Shown here: one piece after another, positions 45,247 to 55,400 of the stretch
How the letters are laid out: the number at the start of each line of letters is the position of its first letter
Position numbering within the stretch: the first letter of the stretch is position 1
NCBI GenBank assembly: GCA_020635875.1
Contig: JACJYY010000003.1
Coordinates: 62,001-126,000 of the forward strand
Length of the DNA: 64,000 nucleotides
Direction: 5' to 3'
From: Flavobacteriales bacterium
GTDB taxonomy: Bacteria > Bacteroidota > Bacteroidia > Flavobacteriales > Flavobacteriaceae
Position numbers and translations under genes: made by a program
Notes under the pieces: generated by a model
What the model was told of the DNA's origin: nothing
The model's database searches: none
Seen by the model: only the letters and a program-made list of their open reading frames with translations

Positions 45247-46863
45247 ATGAATCAAACTAAATATGTTTTTGTTACAGGTGGGGTTACTTCTTCATTAGGA
45301 AAAGGAATTATAGCCGCTTCTTTAGCAAAACTGTTGCAAGCACGTGGTTATAGAACCACTATTCAAAAGTTTGACCCCTATATTAATGTTGACCCAGGAA
45401 CACTTAATCCATATGAACATGGCGAATGTTATGTGACGGATGATGGTGCTGAAACAGATTTGGATTTAGGACATTACGAGCGTTTTTTGAATGTGCCAAC
45501 TTCACAAGCCAATAACGTTACCACAGGAAGTGTTTATTTGTCGGTAATTCAAAAAGAAAGAAGAGGAGAGTTTTTAGGTAAGACGGTTCAGGTTGTGCCT
45601 CATATTACCAATGAAATCAAACAACGTATGCAGTTGTTAGGTAATTCAGGGGAATATGATATCATCATAACAGAGATTGGGGGAACTGTAGGAGACATTG
45701 AGTCTTTGCCTTATATCGAGTCGGTTAGACAATTGACTTGGGATTTAGGAGAACACAATTCAATAGTAATTCATTTGACATTGGTGCCTTATTTGGCTGC
45801 AGCCAAAGAATTAAAAACCAAACCTACACAACACTCTGTTAAAGCGTTAATGGAAAGTGGAGTTAAGGCAGATATTTTGGTATGTCGTACAGAACATGAA
45901 ATATCGGATGAGATTCGTCAAAAGTTAGCTTCTTTCTGTAATGTAAGTAAGGAGGCAGTAATTCAATCTATTGATGCCAAATCGATTTATGGAGTACCTA
46001 ACTTGATGTTAGAAGAAGGTTTGGATAAGGTGGCGCTGAAAAAATTAGATTTGCCACTAAAATCAACACCAAAACTACAAGAATGGAATAGCTTTTTACA
46101 ACGTTTGTATAATCCTAACTCTGTTGTCAATATTGGATTAGTTGGGAAATATGTAGAACTACAAGATTCGTACAAATCTATCTTAGAGGCATTTATTCAT
46201 GCAGGGGCAGCTAACGAAGTAAAGGTGAATGTAATAAGTATTCATTCTGAATTTGTAAACAGAGAAAACGTTGAGGATAAATTAAGCAATCTTCATGGAT
46301 TATTGGTAGCTCCTGGGTTTGGAGAAAGAGGAGTAGATGGTAAGGTAGAAGCAGTAAAATTTGCTCGTGAAAACAAAATACCGTTTTTAGGAATTTGTCT
46401 GGGAATGCAGATTGCTGTAATAGAATTTGCCCGAAACGTATTAGGTTATGAGGGAGCTGATTCAACCGAAATGAACTCAAGTACTTCTTATCCTGTAATC
46501 AATATCATGGAAGATCAAAAAGATATTGTAAACAAAGGAGGAACAATGCGATTAGGTGCATGGAAATGTGCTATAAAAGAAAATACTACAGCGTATTCAA
46601 TTTACGGAAAACCAGAAATTGAAGAACGTCACAGACACAGGTATGAGTTTAATGGCAAGTATTTAGAAGCTTTTGAACAAGGAGGATTAAAGGCGTCTGG
46701 ATTGAATCCAGAAACAGGATTGGTCGAGATTGTCGAAATCGAAGATCATCCATTTTTTGTGGGGGTACAATATCATCCAGAATATAAGAGCACAGTGTTA
46801 AATCCACATCCGTTATTCGTTAGTTTCATTGCGGCTGTTGCCAAAAATAAGAATAAAAAATAG
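45247..46863 (+). CDS. pyrG: CTP synthase
   Basis: 538 residues, normal length. The N-terminal amidoligase domain has VTGGVTSSLGKGIIAASLAK (P-loop) and HGECYVTDDGAETDLDLGHY. The C-terminal glutaminase domain has the nucleophile in LGICLGMQIAV and the catalytic His/Glu in VQYHPEYKS. It makes CTP from UTP. yidC begins 24 nt downstream. Confidence 0.97.
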   Translation: MNQTKYVFVTGGVTSSLGKGIIAASLAKLLQARGYRTTIQKFDPYINVDPGTLNPYEHGECYVTDDGAETDLDLGHYERFLNVPTSQANNVTTGSVYLSVIQKERRGEFLGKTVQVVPHITNEIKQRMQLLGNSGEYDIIITEIGGTVGDIESLPYIESVRQLTWDLGEHNSIVIHLTLVPYLAAAKELKTKPTQHSVKALMESGVKADILVCRTEHEISDEIRQKLASFCNVSKEAVIQSIDAKSIYGVPNLMLEEGLDKVALKKLDLPLKSTPKLQEWNSFLQRLYNPNSVVNIGLVGKYVELQDSYKSILEAFIHAGAANEVKVNVISIHSEFVNRENVEDKLSNLHGLLVAPGFGERGVDGKVEAVKFARENKIPFLGICLGMQIAVIEFARNVLGYEGADSTEMNSSTSYPVINIMEDQKDIVNKGGTMRLGAWKCAIKENTTAYSIYGKPEIEERHRHRYEFNGKYLEAFEQGGLKASGLNPETGLVEIVEIEDHPFFVGVQYHPEYKSTVLNPHPLFVSFIAAVAKNKNKK

Positions 46864-46887
46864 TCTAGTTAAGACGACAAAAATCAA

Positions 46888-48774
46888 ATGGAAGAAAAGA
46901 AATTAGACCTAAATTCTATTATAGGATTCGTATTAATATTTGTAATCCTATTGTACGTAATGTACACCAATCAACCTACTCCTGAGGAACTTAAAAAGGA
47001 ACAAACTACCGAACAAAAAGCCGTTGAAGATAAGGTCAATAACGACCCAAAGGGAGCGGTTGTTGCTGAAGTGCCAGCTGTTGTAAGTGACTCGTTAGCA
47101 TTGGTTCAGGCACAATCTAAATTGGGAGCTTTTGCCTACAGCAGTGTTACGGCTAAAGAAGGTGAGACAATTTTAGAAAACGATGTCCTTCGTTTAACAA
47201 TAGCTAATAAAGGAGGCTATATTACTGAGGCTACGGTAAAAGGATTTGAGCGCATAAAAAAGGGTTCGGGTGAGTTAGTTCAAATTATCAAAGACAATAA
47301 TGCTCAATTAGATATTGAGTTACAAACGTTGGACAATAAGCTTTTACATACCAAAGATTTGGTGTTTGAGCCAACGTTAACAGAAGCAGACGGGAATCAA
47401 ATTTTGAGCTTAAAACTGAAAACGTCAGAGACCTCTTATTTGGAATATAGCTATGTGTTAAAACCAAAAGAGTACATGCTTGATTTTACAGTACGCACTC
47501 AAGGATTAAGTGGTGTGTTAAATTCATCAAAGTCGTTGCAGATGAATTGGAATATGGAAACGTATCGCAATGAAAAAAGTGTGTCTTCAGAAAACAGATA
47601 TACCGAACTAATCTATGAGTTTGATGGGGGTAAAGACGATTATTTGGGACAATCAAAATCTGATGAAGAAGAGGTAAGTAATGTTACTTATGTCGCTTTT
47701 AAGCAACATTTCTTTAGTTCTATATTATTGACAGATACACCTTTCGAAAAGGTGCAATTAAAATCTGAAAATCTAGTCCAAGATCAAACTGTAGACACTC
47801 TTAAAACTAAAAGATTTGCTGCGCAGTTTCCATTAGCATTCAAAGGAGGCGAAGTAAATTATAATATGAATTGGTACTACGGCCCGTCTGATTATAAAAT
47901 ATTGAATAGTTATGACCGAAATTTAGATGAGGTCATCTCATTAGGTTGGGGGCTTTTTGGTTGGATAAATAAATATTTATTTATACCTGTTTTTGGATTT
48001 TTGAGTGGATTGATTTCAAATGGTTTAGCGATTGTTTTCTTTACAATCATTGTTCGTTTATTAATGTCTCCAGGAACCTACAAATCCTATTTGTCTCAAG
48101 CCAAAATGAAAATCATACGTCCAGAGATGGCGGAGCTGAATGAGAAGTTCAAAAAAGACCCAATGAAGAAACAACAAGAAACAATGAAGTTGTATTCTAA
48201 AGCGGGAGTTAACCCTATGGCTGGTTGTATCCCAGCGTTATTGCAAATCCCAGTATTTTATGCCTTGTTTCAATTGTTTCCATCAGCCATTGCTTTAAGA
48301 CAGACAGGTTTTTTATGGGCGGATGATTTGTCATCGTATGATTCTATTTTGGAGTTGCCGTTTAGTATTCCTTTTTATGGAAATCATATCAGTCTTTTTC
48401 CAATTTTAGCTTCTGTGGCAATATTTTTCTATATGAAAATGACTACAGGGGATCAAGTAATGAGTCAGCCGCAACAAGAAGGGATGCCAGATATGGCAAG
48501 TATTATGAAGATGATGATATATATATCGCCAATTATGATGTTGCTGTTTTTTAATAGTTATGCATCTGGTTTGAGTTTATATTACTTCATCTCTAACCTA
48601 ATTACCATTGGTATAATGTTTGTCATCAAAAACTACATCATCGACGAAAATAAATTGCATGCTCAAATCGAAGAGAACAAAAAACAACCTAAGAAAAAAG
48701 GTAAGTTCCAGAAAAAAATGCAAGAGTTGATGGAAGAAGCAGAAAGACAACAGAAGTTAAAAAACAACAAATAG
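46888..48774 (+). CDS. yidC: Membrane protein insertase YidC
   Basis: 628 residues, the long form typical of Gram-negative bacteria. It has a first transmembrane helix (IIGFVLIFVILLYVMYT), a large periplasmic beta-sandwich domain (about 70-350), then the conserved C-terminal core with TIIVRLLMSPGTYKSYLSQA and AGCIPALLQIPVFYALFQLF (containing the hydrophilic-groove region) and a lysine-rich cytosolic tail. It inserts proteins into the inner membrane alone or with SecYEG. It follows pyrG and precedes a MORN-type gene by 2 nt. Confidence 0.96.
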   Translation: MEEKKLDLNSIIGFVLIFVILLYVMYTNQPTPEELKKEQTTEQKAVEDKVNNDPKGAVVAEVPAVVSDSLALVQAQSKLGAFAYSSVTAKEGETILENDVLRLTIANKGGYITEATVKGFERIKKGSGELVQIIKDNNAQLDIELQTLDNKLLHTKDLVFEPTLTEADGNQILSLKLKTSETSYLEYSYVLKPKEYMLDFTVRTQGLSGVLNSSKSLQMNWNMETYRNEKSVSSENRYTELIYEFDGGKDDYLGQSKSDEEEVSNVTYVAFKQHFFSSILLTDTPFEKVQLKSENLVQDQTVDTLKTKRFAAQFPLAFKGGEVNYNMNWYYGPSDYKILNSYDRNLDEVISLGWGLFGWINKYLFIPVFGFLSGLISNGLAIVFFTIIVRLLMSPGTYKSYLSQAKMKIIRPEMAELNEKFKKDPMKKQQETMKLYSKAGVNPMAGCIPALLQIPVFYALFQLFPSAIALRQTGFLWADDLSSYDSILELPFSIPFYGNHISLFPILASVAIFFYMKMTTGDQVMSQPQQEGMPDMASIMKMMIYISPIMMLLFFNSYASGLSLYYFISNLITIGIMFVIKNYIIDENKLHAQIEENKKQPKKKGKFQKKMQELMEEAERQQKLKNNK

Positions 48775-48776
48775 GT

Positions 48777-49478
48777 GTGAGTATCAAATCGTTTATATCT
48801 TGGATTGTGATAGTATGGTGTGCATTGAGTGTTACATCTCAGGAAGCTACCTACAATCAATACGATGCTGAAGGTAAACGACATGGAAAGTGGAAAGGTG
48901 TTTATGAAGACACCAAGACCATTCGTTATCAAGGAGAATTTAATCACGGAAAAGAAATAGGAGTTTTTAAATATTATGACAAAAACTTTCCCAAACGTCT
49001 GATTGCTACACGGGAATTTAACAGTGAAGACGATTCGTGTTTTGTTGTTTTTTATGACAACAAGAGCAAGGTCAGCGAAGGAATGATTGTCAATAAACAA
49101 TATGAAGGCGAATGGCGTTATTTTCACAAAAATTCACCGAGTTTGATGACTCTCGAAAATTTTAAAGCAGGAAAATTAGAGGGTATCAGAAAAGTGTTTT
49201 ATCCTAATGAAGTTTTGGCGGAAGCGGTGGAATATAAAAATGGTCTAAAGCACGGAACCAGTTTAATCTATAATCAAAAGGGTATCCTTATAGAAAAGGC
49301 AACCTATGCCAATGGCGAGCTGCATGGCCCAATTGTTATCTATGAGAATGATGGGACTATTTCTATAGAAGGACAATACACCAATGATAAAGCTACTGGA
49401 GTTTGGTCTTATTATAAGAATGCCAAAAAGGAAAAGGAAGTTGTTAAAGGAAAGCCTAGGAACAAAAAAAAGCCATAA
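48777..49478 (+). CDS. Secreted MORN/YwqK-repeat protein
   Basis: 233 residues with a signal peptide (to about SVTSQE). A series of beta-hairpin repeats follows, of the form YxxGxxxGxW: DAEGKRHGKWKGVYED, YQGEFNHGKEIGVFKYYD, KNGLKHGTSLIYNQKG, TNDKATGVWSYYK. These are MORN-like repeats of the YwqK family; some such proteins are called antitoxins, but no toxin gene is nearby. The start is a GTG 2 nt after yidC. mnmA follows 3 nt after the stop, so the gene sits within a tight housekeeping transcript. Confidence 0.82.
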   Translation: MSIKSFISWIVIVWCALSVTSQEATYNQYDAEGKRHGKWKGVYEDTKTIRYQGEFNHGKEIGVFKYYDKNFPKRLIATREFNSEDDSCFVVFYDNKSKVSEGMIVNKQYEGEWRYFHKNSPSLMTLENFKAGKLEGIRKVFYPNEVLAEAVEYKNGLKHGTSLIYNQKGILIEKATYANGELHGPIVIYENDGTISIEGQYTNDKATGVWSYYKNAKKEKEVVKGKPRNKKKP

Positions 49479-49481
49479 CAC

Positions 49482-50672
49482 ATGAAAAGAGTTGTTGTTG
49501 GTTTGTCAGGAGGGGTGGATTCTAGTGTGGCAGCTTACCTCTTGCAAAAGGAAGGGTATGAGGTTATAGGCTTGTTTATGAAAAATTGGCACGATGATTC
49601 TGTAACTATTTCGGATGAATGCCCGTGGTTAGAAGATAGTAACGATGCTTTATTAGTAGCAGAAAAATTGGGGATCCCCTTTCAAACGGTAGATTTAAGT
49701 GAAGAGTACAAGGAACGTATTGTAGATTATATGTTCAACGAGTACGAAAAAGGTCGTACGCCTAATCCCGATGTGTTGTGTAATCGTGAGATTAAATTTG
49801 ATGTTTTTATGAAAATGGCATTGGATTTAGGAGCAGACTATGTGGCAACTGGACACTATTGCAGAAGAGCAGTTACTGAAGTGAATGGAAAGGAAACCTA
49901 TCATTTGTTAGCCGGTGTCGATACTAATAAGGATCAATCGTATTTTTTGTGTCAACTTTCTCAAGAGCAATTATCAAAAGCACTTTTCCCAATTGGCGAG
50001 TTAACAAAACCCGAAGTTAGAGCTATTGCTGCTGAATTGGATTTAATTACTGCTGAGAAAAAAGATTCGCAAGGATTATGTTTTATTGGAAAAGTAAAGT
50101 TGCCAGATTTTTTGCAGCAAAAGCTAAAGCCAAAAGAAGGAGATATTATAGAAATTCCTGCAGCTCATGAAGTTTATCAAGCGGAGCGGTGTGTGGAAGA
50201 ATTGAACGAACGGACATTGTCAAAAAAAGCGACTCCTATTGATTATACCCCCGATATGGGAATATTTAAGGCAAAACATCAAGGAGCGCATTATTTTACT
50301 AATGGGCAAAGAAGAGGCTTGAATGTGGGAGGGACGAAAGAACCATTATTTGTTATTGGAACGAACACGGATACCAATACTATATATGTAGGTCAGGGGA
50401 ATAACCACCCTGGTTTATTGCGTGATACTTTAAAAATTGAAAAACAAGATGAGCATTGGTTAAGAACCGATTTGATGTTGCAAGAAGGAGAACAAATGAA
50501 GGTGAAAGCACGTATCAGATACAGACAAGATTTGCAGGAAGCTACTCTATATAAGTACAAGTCCGGAATTTATGTTAACTTTGAGGCATCTCAATCTGCA
50601 ATTACACTGGGTCAATTTGTTGCATGGTATCAAAACGATGAACTTATCGGTTCTGGGGTGATTTCAAAATAA
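49482..50672 (+). CDS. mnmA: tRNA-specific 2-thiouridylase MnmA
   Basis: 396 residues. The PP-loop is [15 protein letters not shown] at the N-terminus. The two catalytic cysteines are seen in LCNREIKFD (nucleophile region) and SQGLCFIGK (the persulfide partner), with GHYCRRA and the beta-barrel domain C-terminal. It adds sulfur at C2 of U34 in tRNA Lys, Glu and Gln. The gene is the last housekeeping gene before the secretion block; the subtilase gene begins 7 nt downstream. Confidence 0.95.
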   Translation: MKRVVVGLSGGVDSSVAAYLLQKEGYEVIGLFMKNWHDDSVTISDECPWLEDSNDALLVAEKLGIPFQTVDLSEEYKERIVDYMFNEYEKGRTPNPDVLCNREIKFDVFMKMALDLGADYVATGHYCRRAVTEVNGKETYHLLAGVDTNKDQSYFLCQLSQEQLSKALFPIGELTKPEVRAIAAELDLITAEKKDSQGLCFIGKVKLPDFLQQKLKPKEGDIIEIPAAHEVYQAERCVEELNERTLSKKATPIDYTPDMGIFKAKHQGAHYFTNGQRRGLNVGGTKEPLFVIGTNTDTNTIYVGQGNNHPGLLRDTLKIEKQDEHWLRTDLMLQEGEQMKVKARIRYRQDLQEATLYKYKSGIYVNFEASQSAITLGQFVAWYQNDELIGSGVISK

Positions 50673-50679
50673 CTACTCC

Positions 50680-52323
50680 ATGCTCAAACTAAGAATTTTA
50701 ATTGTTAGTTTTTTTCTAAGTACATTTTCTTTTGCTCAGATTGAAGACGCATGGGTGTTCTTCAAAGATAAACCCCTAGCTCAGCAGTATGTTCAGGATC
50801 CATCTTTAATGCTTTCGCCAAAAGCGATTGCTAGACGCGTTAAACAAAATATATCCATTGATAGTAACGATGTTCCCATCTACACGGATTATATAAGTTC
50901 GGTAGTCAATGTAATAGGGAATCCAATCCTTGCAAAATCTAAGTGGATGAATGCGGTTCATGTAAGGGCAGATTATTCTACTCTAAAAGGATTGGTGGAT
51001 TTGCCTTTTGTGTCAAAAATAGAATTTGCGAATAAAGCTATTGACTTGGTGTCTTCTTCGGGAGATAGGATTATGACATCAAGAAGGAGTACCGTTAGGA
51101 ATAAGTGGGCAAAAGAAAAAATTGATTATCCATACGGTTTAAGCTTGAATCAAATCCAAATGTTACATGGGGATATACTTCATCAAAGTAATTTTACAGG
51201 AGAGGGTGTTACTATAGCCGTAATGGACGGAGGGTTTATTGGGGTCGATACAGCTGATTCGTTTAAGTATATAAGAGACAATCAACAGATTAAAGGAGGA
51301 TATGATTTTGTGAACCGTTCGGAATATGTCTATAATCTGCATGATCATGGAACTATGGTGCTTTCTACAATTGCAGGTTATAAAGAGAATCAATTAGTAG
51401 GGACTGCTCCTAATGCAGACTTCTATTTATTTATTACGGAAGATGTAGGGCAAGAAACTCCTTTAGAGGAGTCTTTATGGGTAGAAGCGGCCGAATACGC
51501 TGATAGTGTAGGAGTAGACATTATTAATACATCTTTAGGGTATACCACTTTTGATAATCCATTATACGATCATAGTTATTTAGACATGGATGGGAAAACC
51601 ACTTTTGCAGCAAGAGGTTTAGAATACGCCCATAAAAAAGGAATACTCTGTGTGGTTTCTGCAGGGAACGATGGAGATAATACGTGGCGTTTTATCGCTA
51701 CGCCAGCTGATTCAGAATATGCCTTAACTATTGGAGCGGTTGATGCTAATCGTTCGTATGCTTCTTTTAGCTCAATGGGACCTACTTCTGATGGGAGAAT
51801 AAAGCCCGATGTGGTGGCTCAAGGAAAATCTGTGAGAGTTTGCGATTCGAGTGATTTTGTTCGTTTGGCAGATGGGACTTCATTTTCAGGGCCTATAATG
51901 ACAGGGATAGCAGCTTGTGTATGGCAGATGTTCCCAGATAAAACCAATACCGAAATTAAGGATATGATTATTGAGTCTTCCGATAGGTATCAAAATCCAG
52001 ATAACTCGTATGGGCATGGAATTCTGGATTGTAAAAAAATATGGGACATAAAATTAAAGACGGGAGATCTTGAGGGTTTGGTATCTAATGTCGCTTATAC
52101 CAACCCTGTGAAGCGGAAGCTGATTATTTATTTTGGAGAGAATGAAAACAATTGGGAGACTATAGCAATATATAATGTAAAAGGAAGGTTGATTCATAAA
52201 GAAATTATAACAAAAACGAATAGCCTTGAAATTGATGTTAACGGTTTTTCTGAAGGAATATACTTTTTTGAACTTAAGAAAGCAGGGGAAAAGTATGTTG
52301 ATAAGTTTGTGAAAAAGCTTTGA
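50680..52323 (+). CDS. Secreted subtilase (S8) with T9SS sorting domain
   Basis: 547 residues: signal peptide (to TFSFAQ), propeptide (about 21-150), S8 catalytic domain with Asp183 (IAVMDGGF), His223 (HDHGTMVLSTIAG), oxyanion Asn330 (SAGNDG) and Ser401 (GTSFSGPIM). The C-terminal T9SS type A domain has VAYTNPVKRKLIIYF, IAIYNVKGRLI and GIYFFELKKAG. All catalytic residues are present. It is likely exported and active outside the cell. Confidence 0.93.
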   Translation: MLKLRILIVSFFLSTFSFAQIEDAWVFFKDKPLAQQYVQDPSLMLSPKAIARRVKQNISIDSNDVPIYTDYISSVVNVIGNPILAKSKWMNAVHVRADYSTLKGLVDLPFVSKIEFANKAIDLVSSSGDRIMTSRRSTVRNKWAKEKIDYPYGLSLNQIQMLHGDILHQSNFTGEGVTIAVMDGGFIGVDTADSFKYIRDNQQIKGGYDFVNRSEYVYNLHDHGTMVLSTIAGYKENQLVGTAPNADFYLFITEDVGQETPLEESLWVEAAEYADSVGVDIINTSLGYTTFDNPLYDHSYLDMDGKTTFAARGLEYAHKKGILCVVSAGNDGDNTWRFIATPADSEYALTIGAVDANRSYASFSSMGPTSDGRIKPDVVAQGKSVRVCDSSDFVRLADGTSFSGPIMTGIAACVWQMFPDKTNTEIKDMIIESSDRYQNPDNSYGHGILDCKKIWDIKLKTGDLEGLVSNVAYTNPVKRKLIIYFGENENNWETIAIYNVKGRLIHKEIITKTNSLEIDVNGFSEGIYFFELKKAGEKYVDKFVKKL

Positions 52324-52338
52324 AACCTTAGTTGTATT

Positions 52339-52345
52339 GGGGGGG
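52339..52345 (+). repeat. Homopolymeric G7 tract upstream of the giant adhesin gene
   Basis: Seven consecutive G in AT-rich DNA, 15 nt after the subtilase stop and 71 nt before the next start codon. It lies about 52 nt upstream of a -7-like box. Confidence 0.9.
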
Positions 52346-52397
52346 TTGAGAATTGAATTTATGTTAATAAATGTTTTTTTATTAGAAATAATTATTT

Positions 52398-52405
52398 TAG
52401 ATTTG
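52398..52405 (+). promoter_or_regulatory. Candidate -7 box of the giant adhesin gene
   Basis: TAGATTTG matches TAnnTTTG, but no TTG lies 17-23 nt upstream. It ends 11 nt before ATG 52417, which would leave almost no leader. If used, translation from the ATG at 52447 becomes more attractive. Confidence 0.35.
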
Positions 52406-52416
52406 GGGTTAATAAA

Positions 52417-55400
52417 ATGTTAAGTAAAATTAAAACAGAAATACATATGGGATTTTTTACTTTTTTAGGCCGAAGTAAGGTTGCGTTTTTTACGCTTGCT
52501 TTGTTGTCAAGTACTATGACTGCTTGGGCGCAATGTCCGTTGCCTCTGCCAACTAAGACACAAACAGGTCAGACTGTGTGTGCTCCTAAGGCTGAGGATG
52601 TGACACTGTCTGTTATTAATATTGTTCAGGGAGTTGGACTTAAATATTATGCTACAGAAAAATTTGGTCAGGAGCTACCAATAAATACAGTGTTGCAAGG
52701 ACCTATTGCCATTGTTTGGGTGAGTCAATCGAATGGTCAATGTGAGAGTGAAAGGGTGTCAGTTCCGGTAACGATTTTTATTAGTTCTGATCCAGTAATA
52801 GATTCTCCTCAAAGGTTTTGTAATGATCCACAGAATCCACCAACAGTATCTCAAATAGTAACAGGTATTGCTCCTAGTGAGTTGCGAATTTATCATAGTT
52901 CTGATGCGAATACAGAAATAGATCCTGCTACACCAATGGTGAGTGGGGATACTTATTTGGTGAGGCGAGTTGTTGCAGGTTGTGACAGTGGACAGGTTCC
53001 TGTGCAAGTGTTATTAGATAATCTACTTGTTCCTGAGGTAGGAGTGCCATTTGAATTTTGTGAGGACAGTGTGCCTGCAAACGATATTAATTTATGGGGT
53101 CAATTTGCAAATAAACCAGCAGAAACTGGAACATGGACAACTAATGCTCCTGGAATTACACCGCCTGCTACTTTTGATGGCAATATCAATATTACAGGTT
53201 TAGGAATTGGAAATTACACTTTTACTTATACAGTTCCTTCACCTGATGGAAATCAATGTCCTGATCAACTGAATACAGTAGCGGTAAATGTTGTTAAGTT
53301 TGCTAATTCAGGGGTTACCAATACAGTAAATAAATGTTCTGCTGATCCAGTTTTTAATTTATTTGATGAATTATTGCCGGATCCAGTTTTAGGAGTTCCT
53401 GATGCTGGAGGAGTTTGGACGCCTGCATTGGCTAGTGGAGGAAATGACTTTGATCCTGCGGTGGATCAAGCAGGGATATATATCTATACAGTAAATAATA
53501 ATGTTTGTCCTGTAGCAGTAACACCGATAATAGTAAATATTCAACAACAAGACAACCCGGGTGTAAGTTCAGAAGTGGTGTTTTGCGAAAATGTTGTTGA
53601 TACCACAGCGCCTTTTGATTTGATAACACATTTAGGTCCAACAGTTACACCTGGAGGTACTTGGTCTACTCAAACAGCAGTTCAGGTTTCACAAGATGAA
53701 AGAGGAACTATAGATATTGCAGGTTTAGCGGTGGGAGATTATGTGTTTACCTATACTTTATTACCTGCTGGAATTTGTCCTGCACCAGCACCTTCGACGG
53801 TAACGGTTAAAATTGAAAAGTTTAAAACAGCAGGAACAAGTGGTAATCTACAAATTTGTTCAAACGAAGGTGAGGTCGATTTAACAACTCGTATCGGAGG
53901 AGATGCTGGTGGAGTGTGGACTTTTACTGATATTAATGATAATAATAATCAAGTGCCTTTTGATGGTACTTTTGATCCAGCTGTTGATCCAGCGGGTGAA
54001 TATACCTATACGGTGACTAATCAATCTTGTTCTAGTGATCAATCTGTGATGCAAATTACTATAGGTAATTTCGTGGATCCGGGAACTGGAACTACATTAA
54101 ACTATTGTGAGCCAGGTACTGATCCTGCTGTAAGTATTGACAATGCTGCTGATTTAAATCTTTGGGCTCAATTAACTGGTACTCCTGATGCAGGTGGTAC
54201 TTGGACGGATCCTCAAGGTGCAGTGATACCTGGAGGAAATCAACCAGCCGACCAAGTGATTTCTGGATTAGGCATCGGAACTTATAATTATACCTATACA
54301 ACTACTGGTGACTGTAATAATACAGCTGTCGTGTCTGTTGTTGTTGATCCATTACCAAATGCAGGGGGCGTTATTGCTCCAGTTACGGTTTGTTCAACGG
54401 ATGGTAATTTTGATTTAAATGCGCAATTAGTGGGCGCACAAGCTGGTGGTGTTTGGACGGCTCCAGGAGGTGCTGTAGTAAATTCTAATTTGGATTTAGC
54501 TACTGCAGTACAAGGCCAATATACGTATACAGTGACATCTGTTGGTTGTCAGGCGTCTGCGACCCAAACGATAGATTTAACAATTACTCCAGCTGCTAAC
54601 ACAGGTACTCCTATAGGAGATATAGAATACTGTATTACTACAATAGGAACACAACCAGATTTATTGTTAGCCAATACGCTGAACGGTGAAGATGCAGGAG
54701 GTGTGTGGTCTGTGCCACAAGGATCACCACTAGTAATTAATAATGCTGATCAAGCTAATGCCAGTGCAAACGTTACGGCTCTACCAGTAGGAGATTATAA
54801 TGTGACTTACACTATTCCTGGAGATTGTTCTTTAGCACCTTCAACCATAACAATTAGTGTTAAACCACAATTAACGGCAGGTGCCCAAACTTCAACAGGA
54901 ATTCAAGTATGTTCAGCTGGTAATTCAGTAGACTTATTTACTCGATTAGAAGGTAATCCTACCCAAGGGGGAACATGGACATTTAATGGCCAGCCAATTT
55001 CGGGGATAATAAATCCTCAATTTGCTCAATCGGGAGATTATACTTACACTATGCCAGCAGGTATTTGTGTAGGTCAAGCGACGAATACAATTAATGTTCA
55101 AATAACACCTTCTGCCAATTCAGGAGGAGATGGAGAAGTTCATTTCTGTGAGGCGGATTTAGGTACTATTGCTCCTTTCGAGTTGAAGCAATATTTACAA
55201 GATACTAACCCAGATGTTGGATCGTGGGTATCACCAGGTTTTGGAGTGGTGATTCAAACAGCATATGAAGGTTTGGTTGATGTAAACACTTTACCATTGG
55301 GTGCACATCAATTTGTATTTACTACGAATACGCCTGATGCAACTGATTGTGAGAGTTCTTCAACGGTTACGGTTTATATAGATCCTAATCAAGTTGAGGG

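Noticed and set aside
48663..49127. 154-codon minus-strand open frame across the yidC / MORN junction
   Set aside because: It is antisense to two well-supported genes, has no family resemblance and shows a phenylalanine-rich translation typical of reverse-strand AT-rich coding DNA.
48777..49478. Toxin-antitoxin system based on the YwqK-like repeats
   Set aside because: The protein has a signal peptide and the neighbours are yidC and mnmA; no toxin candidate is present.
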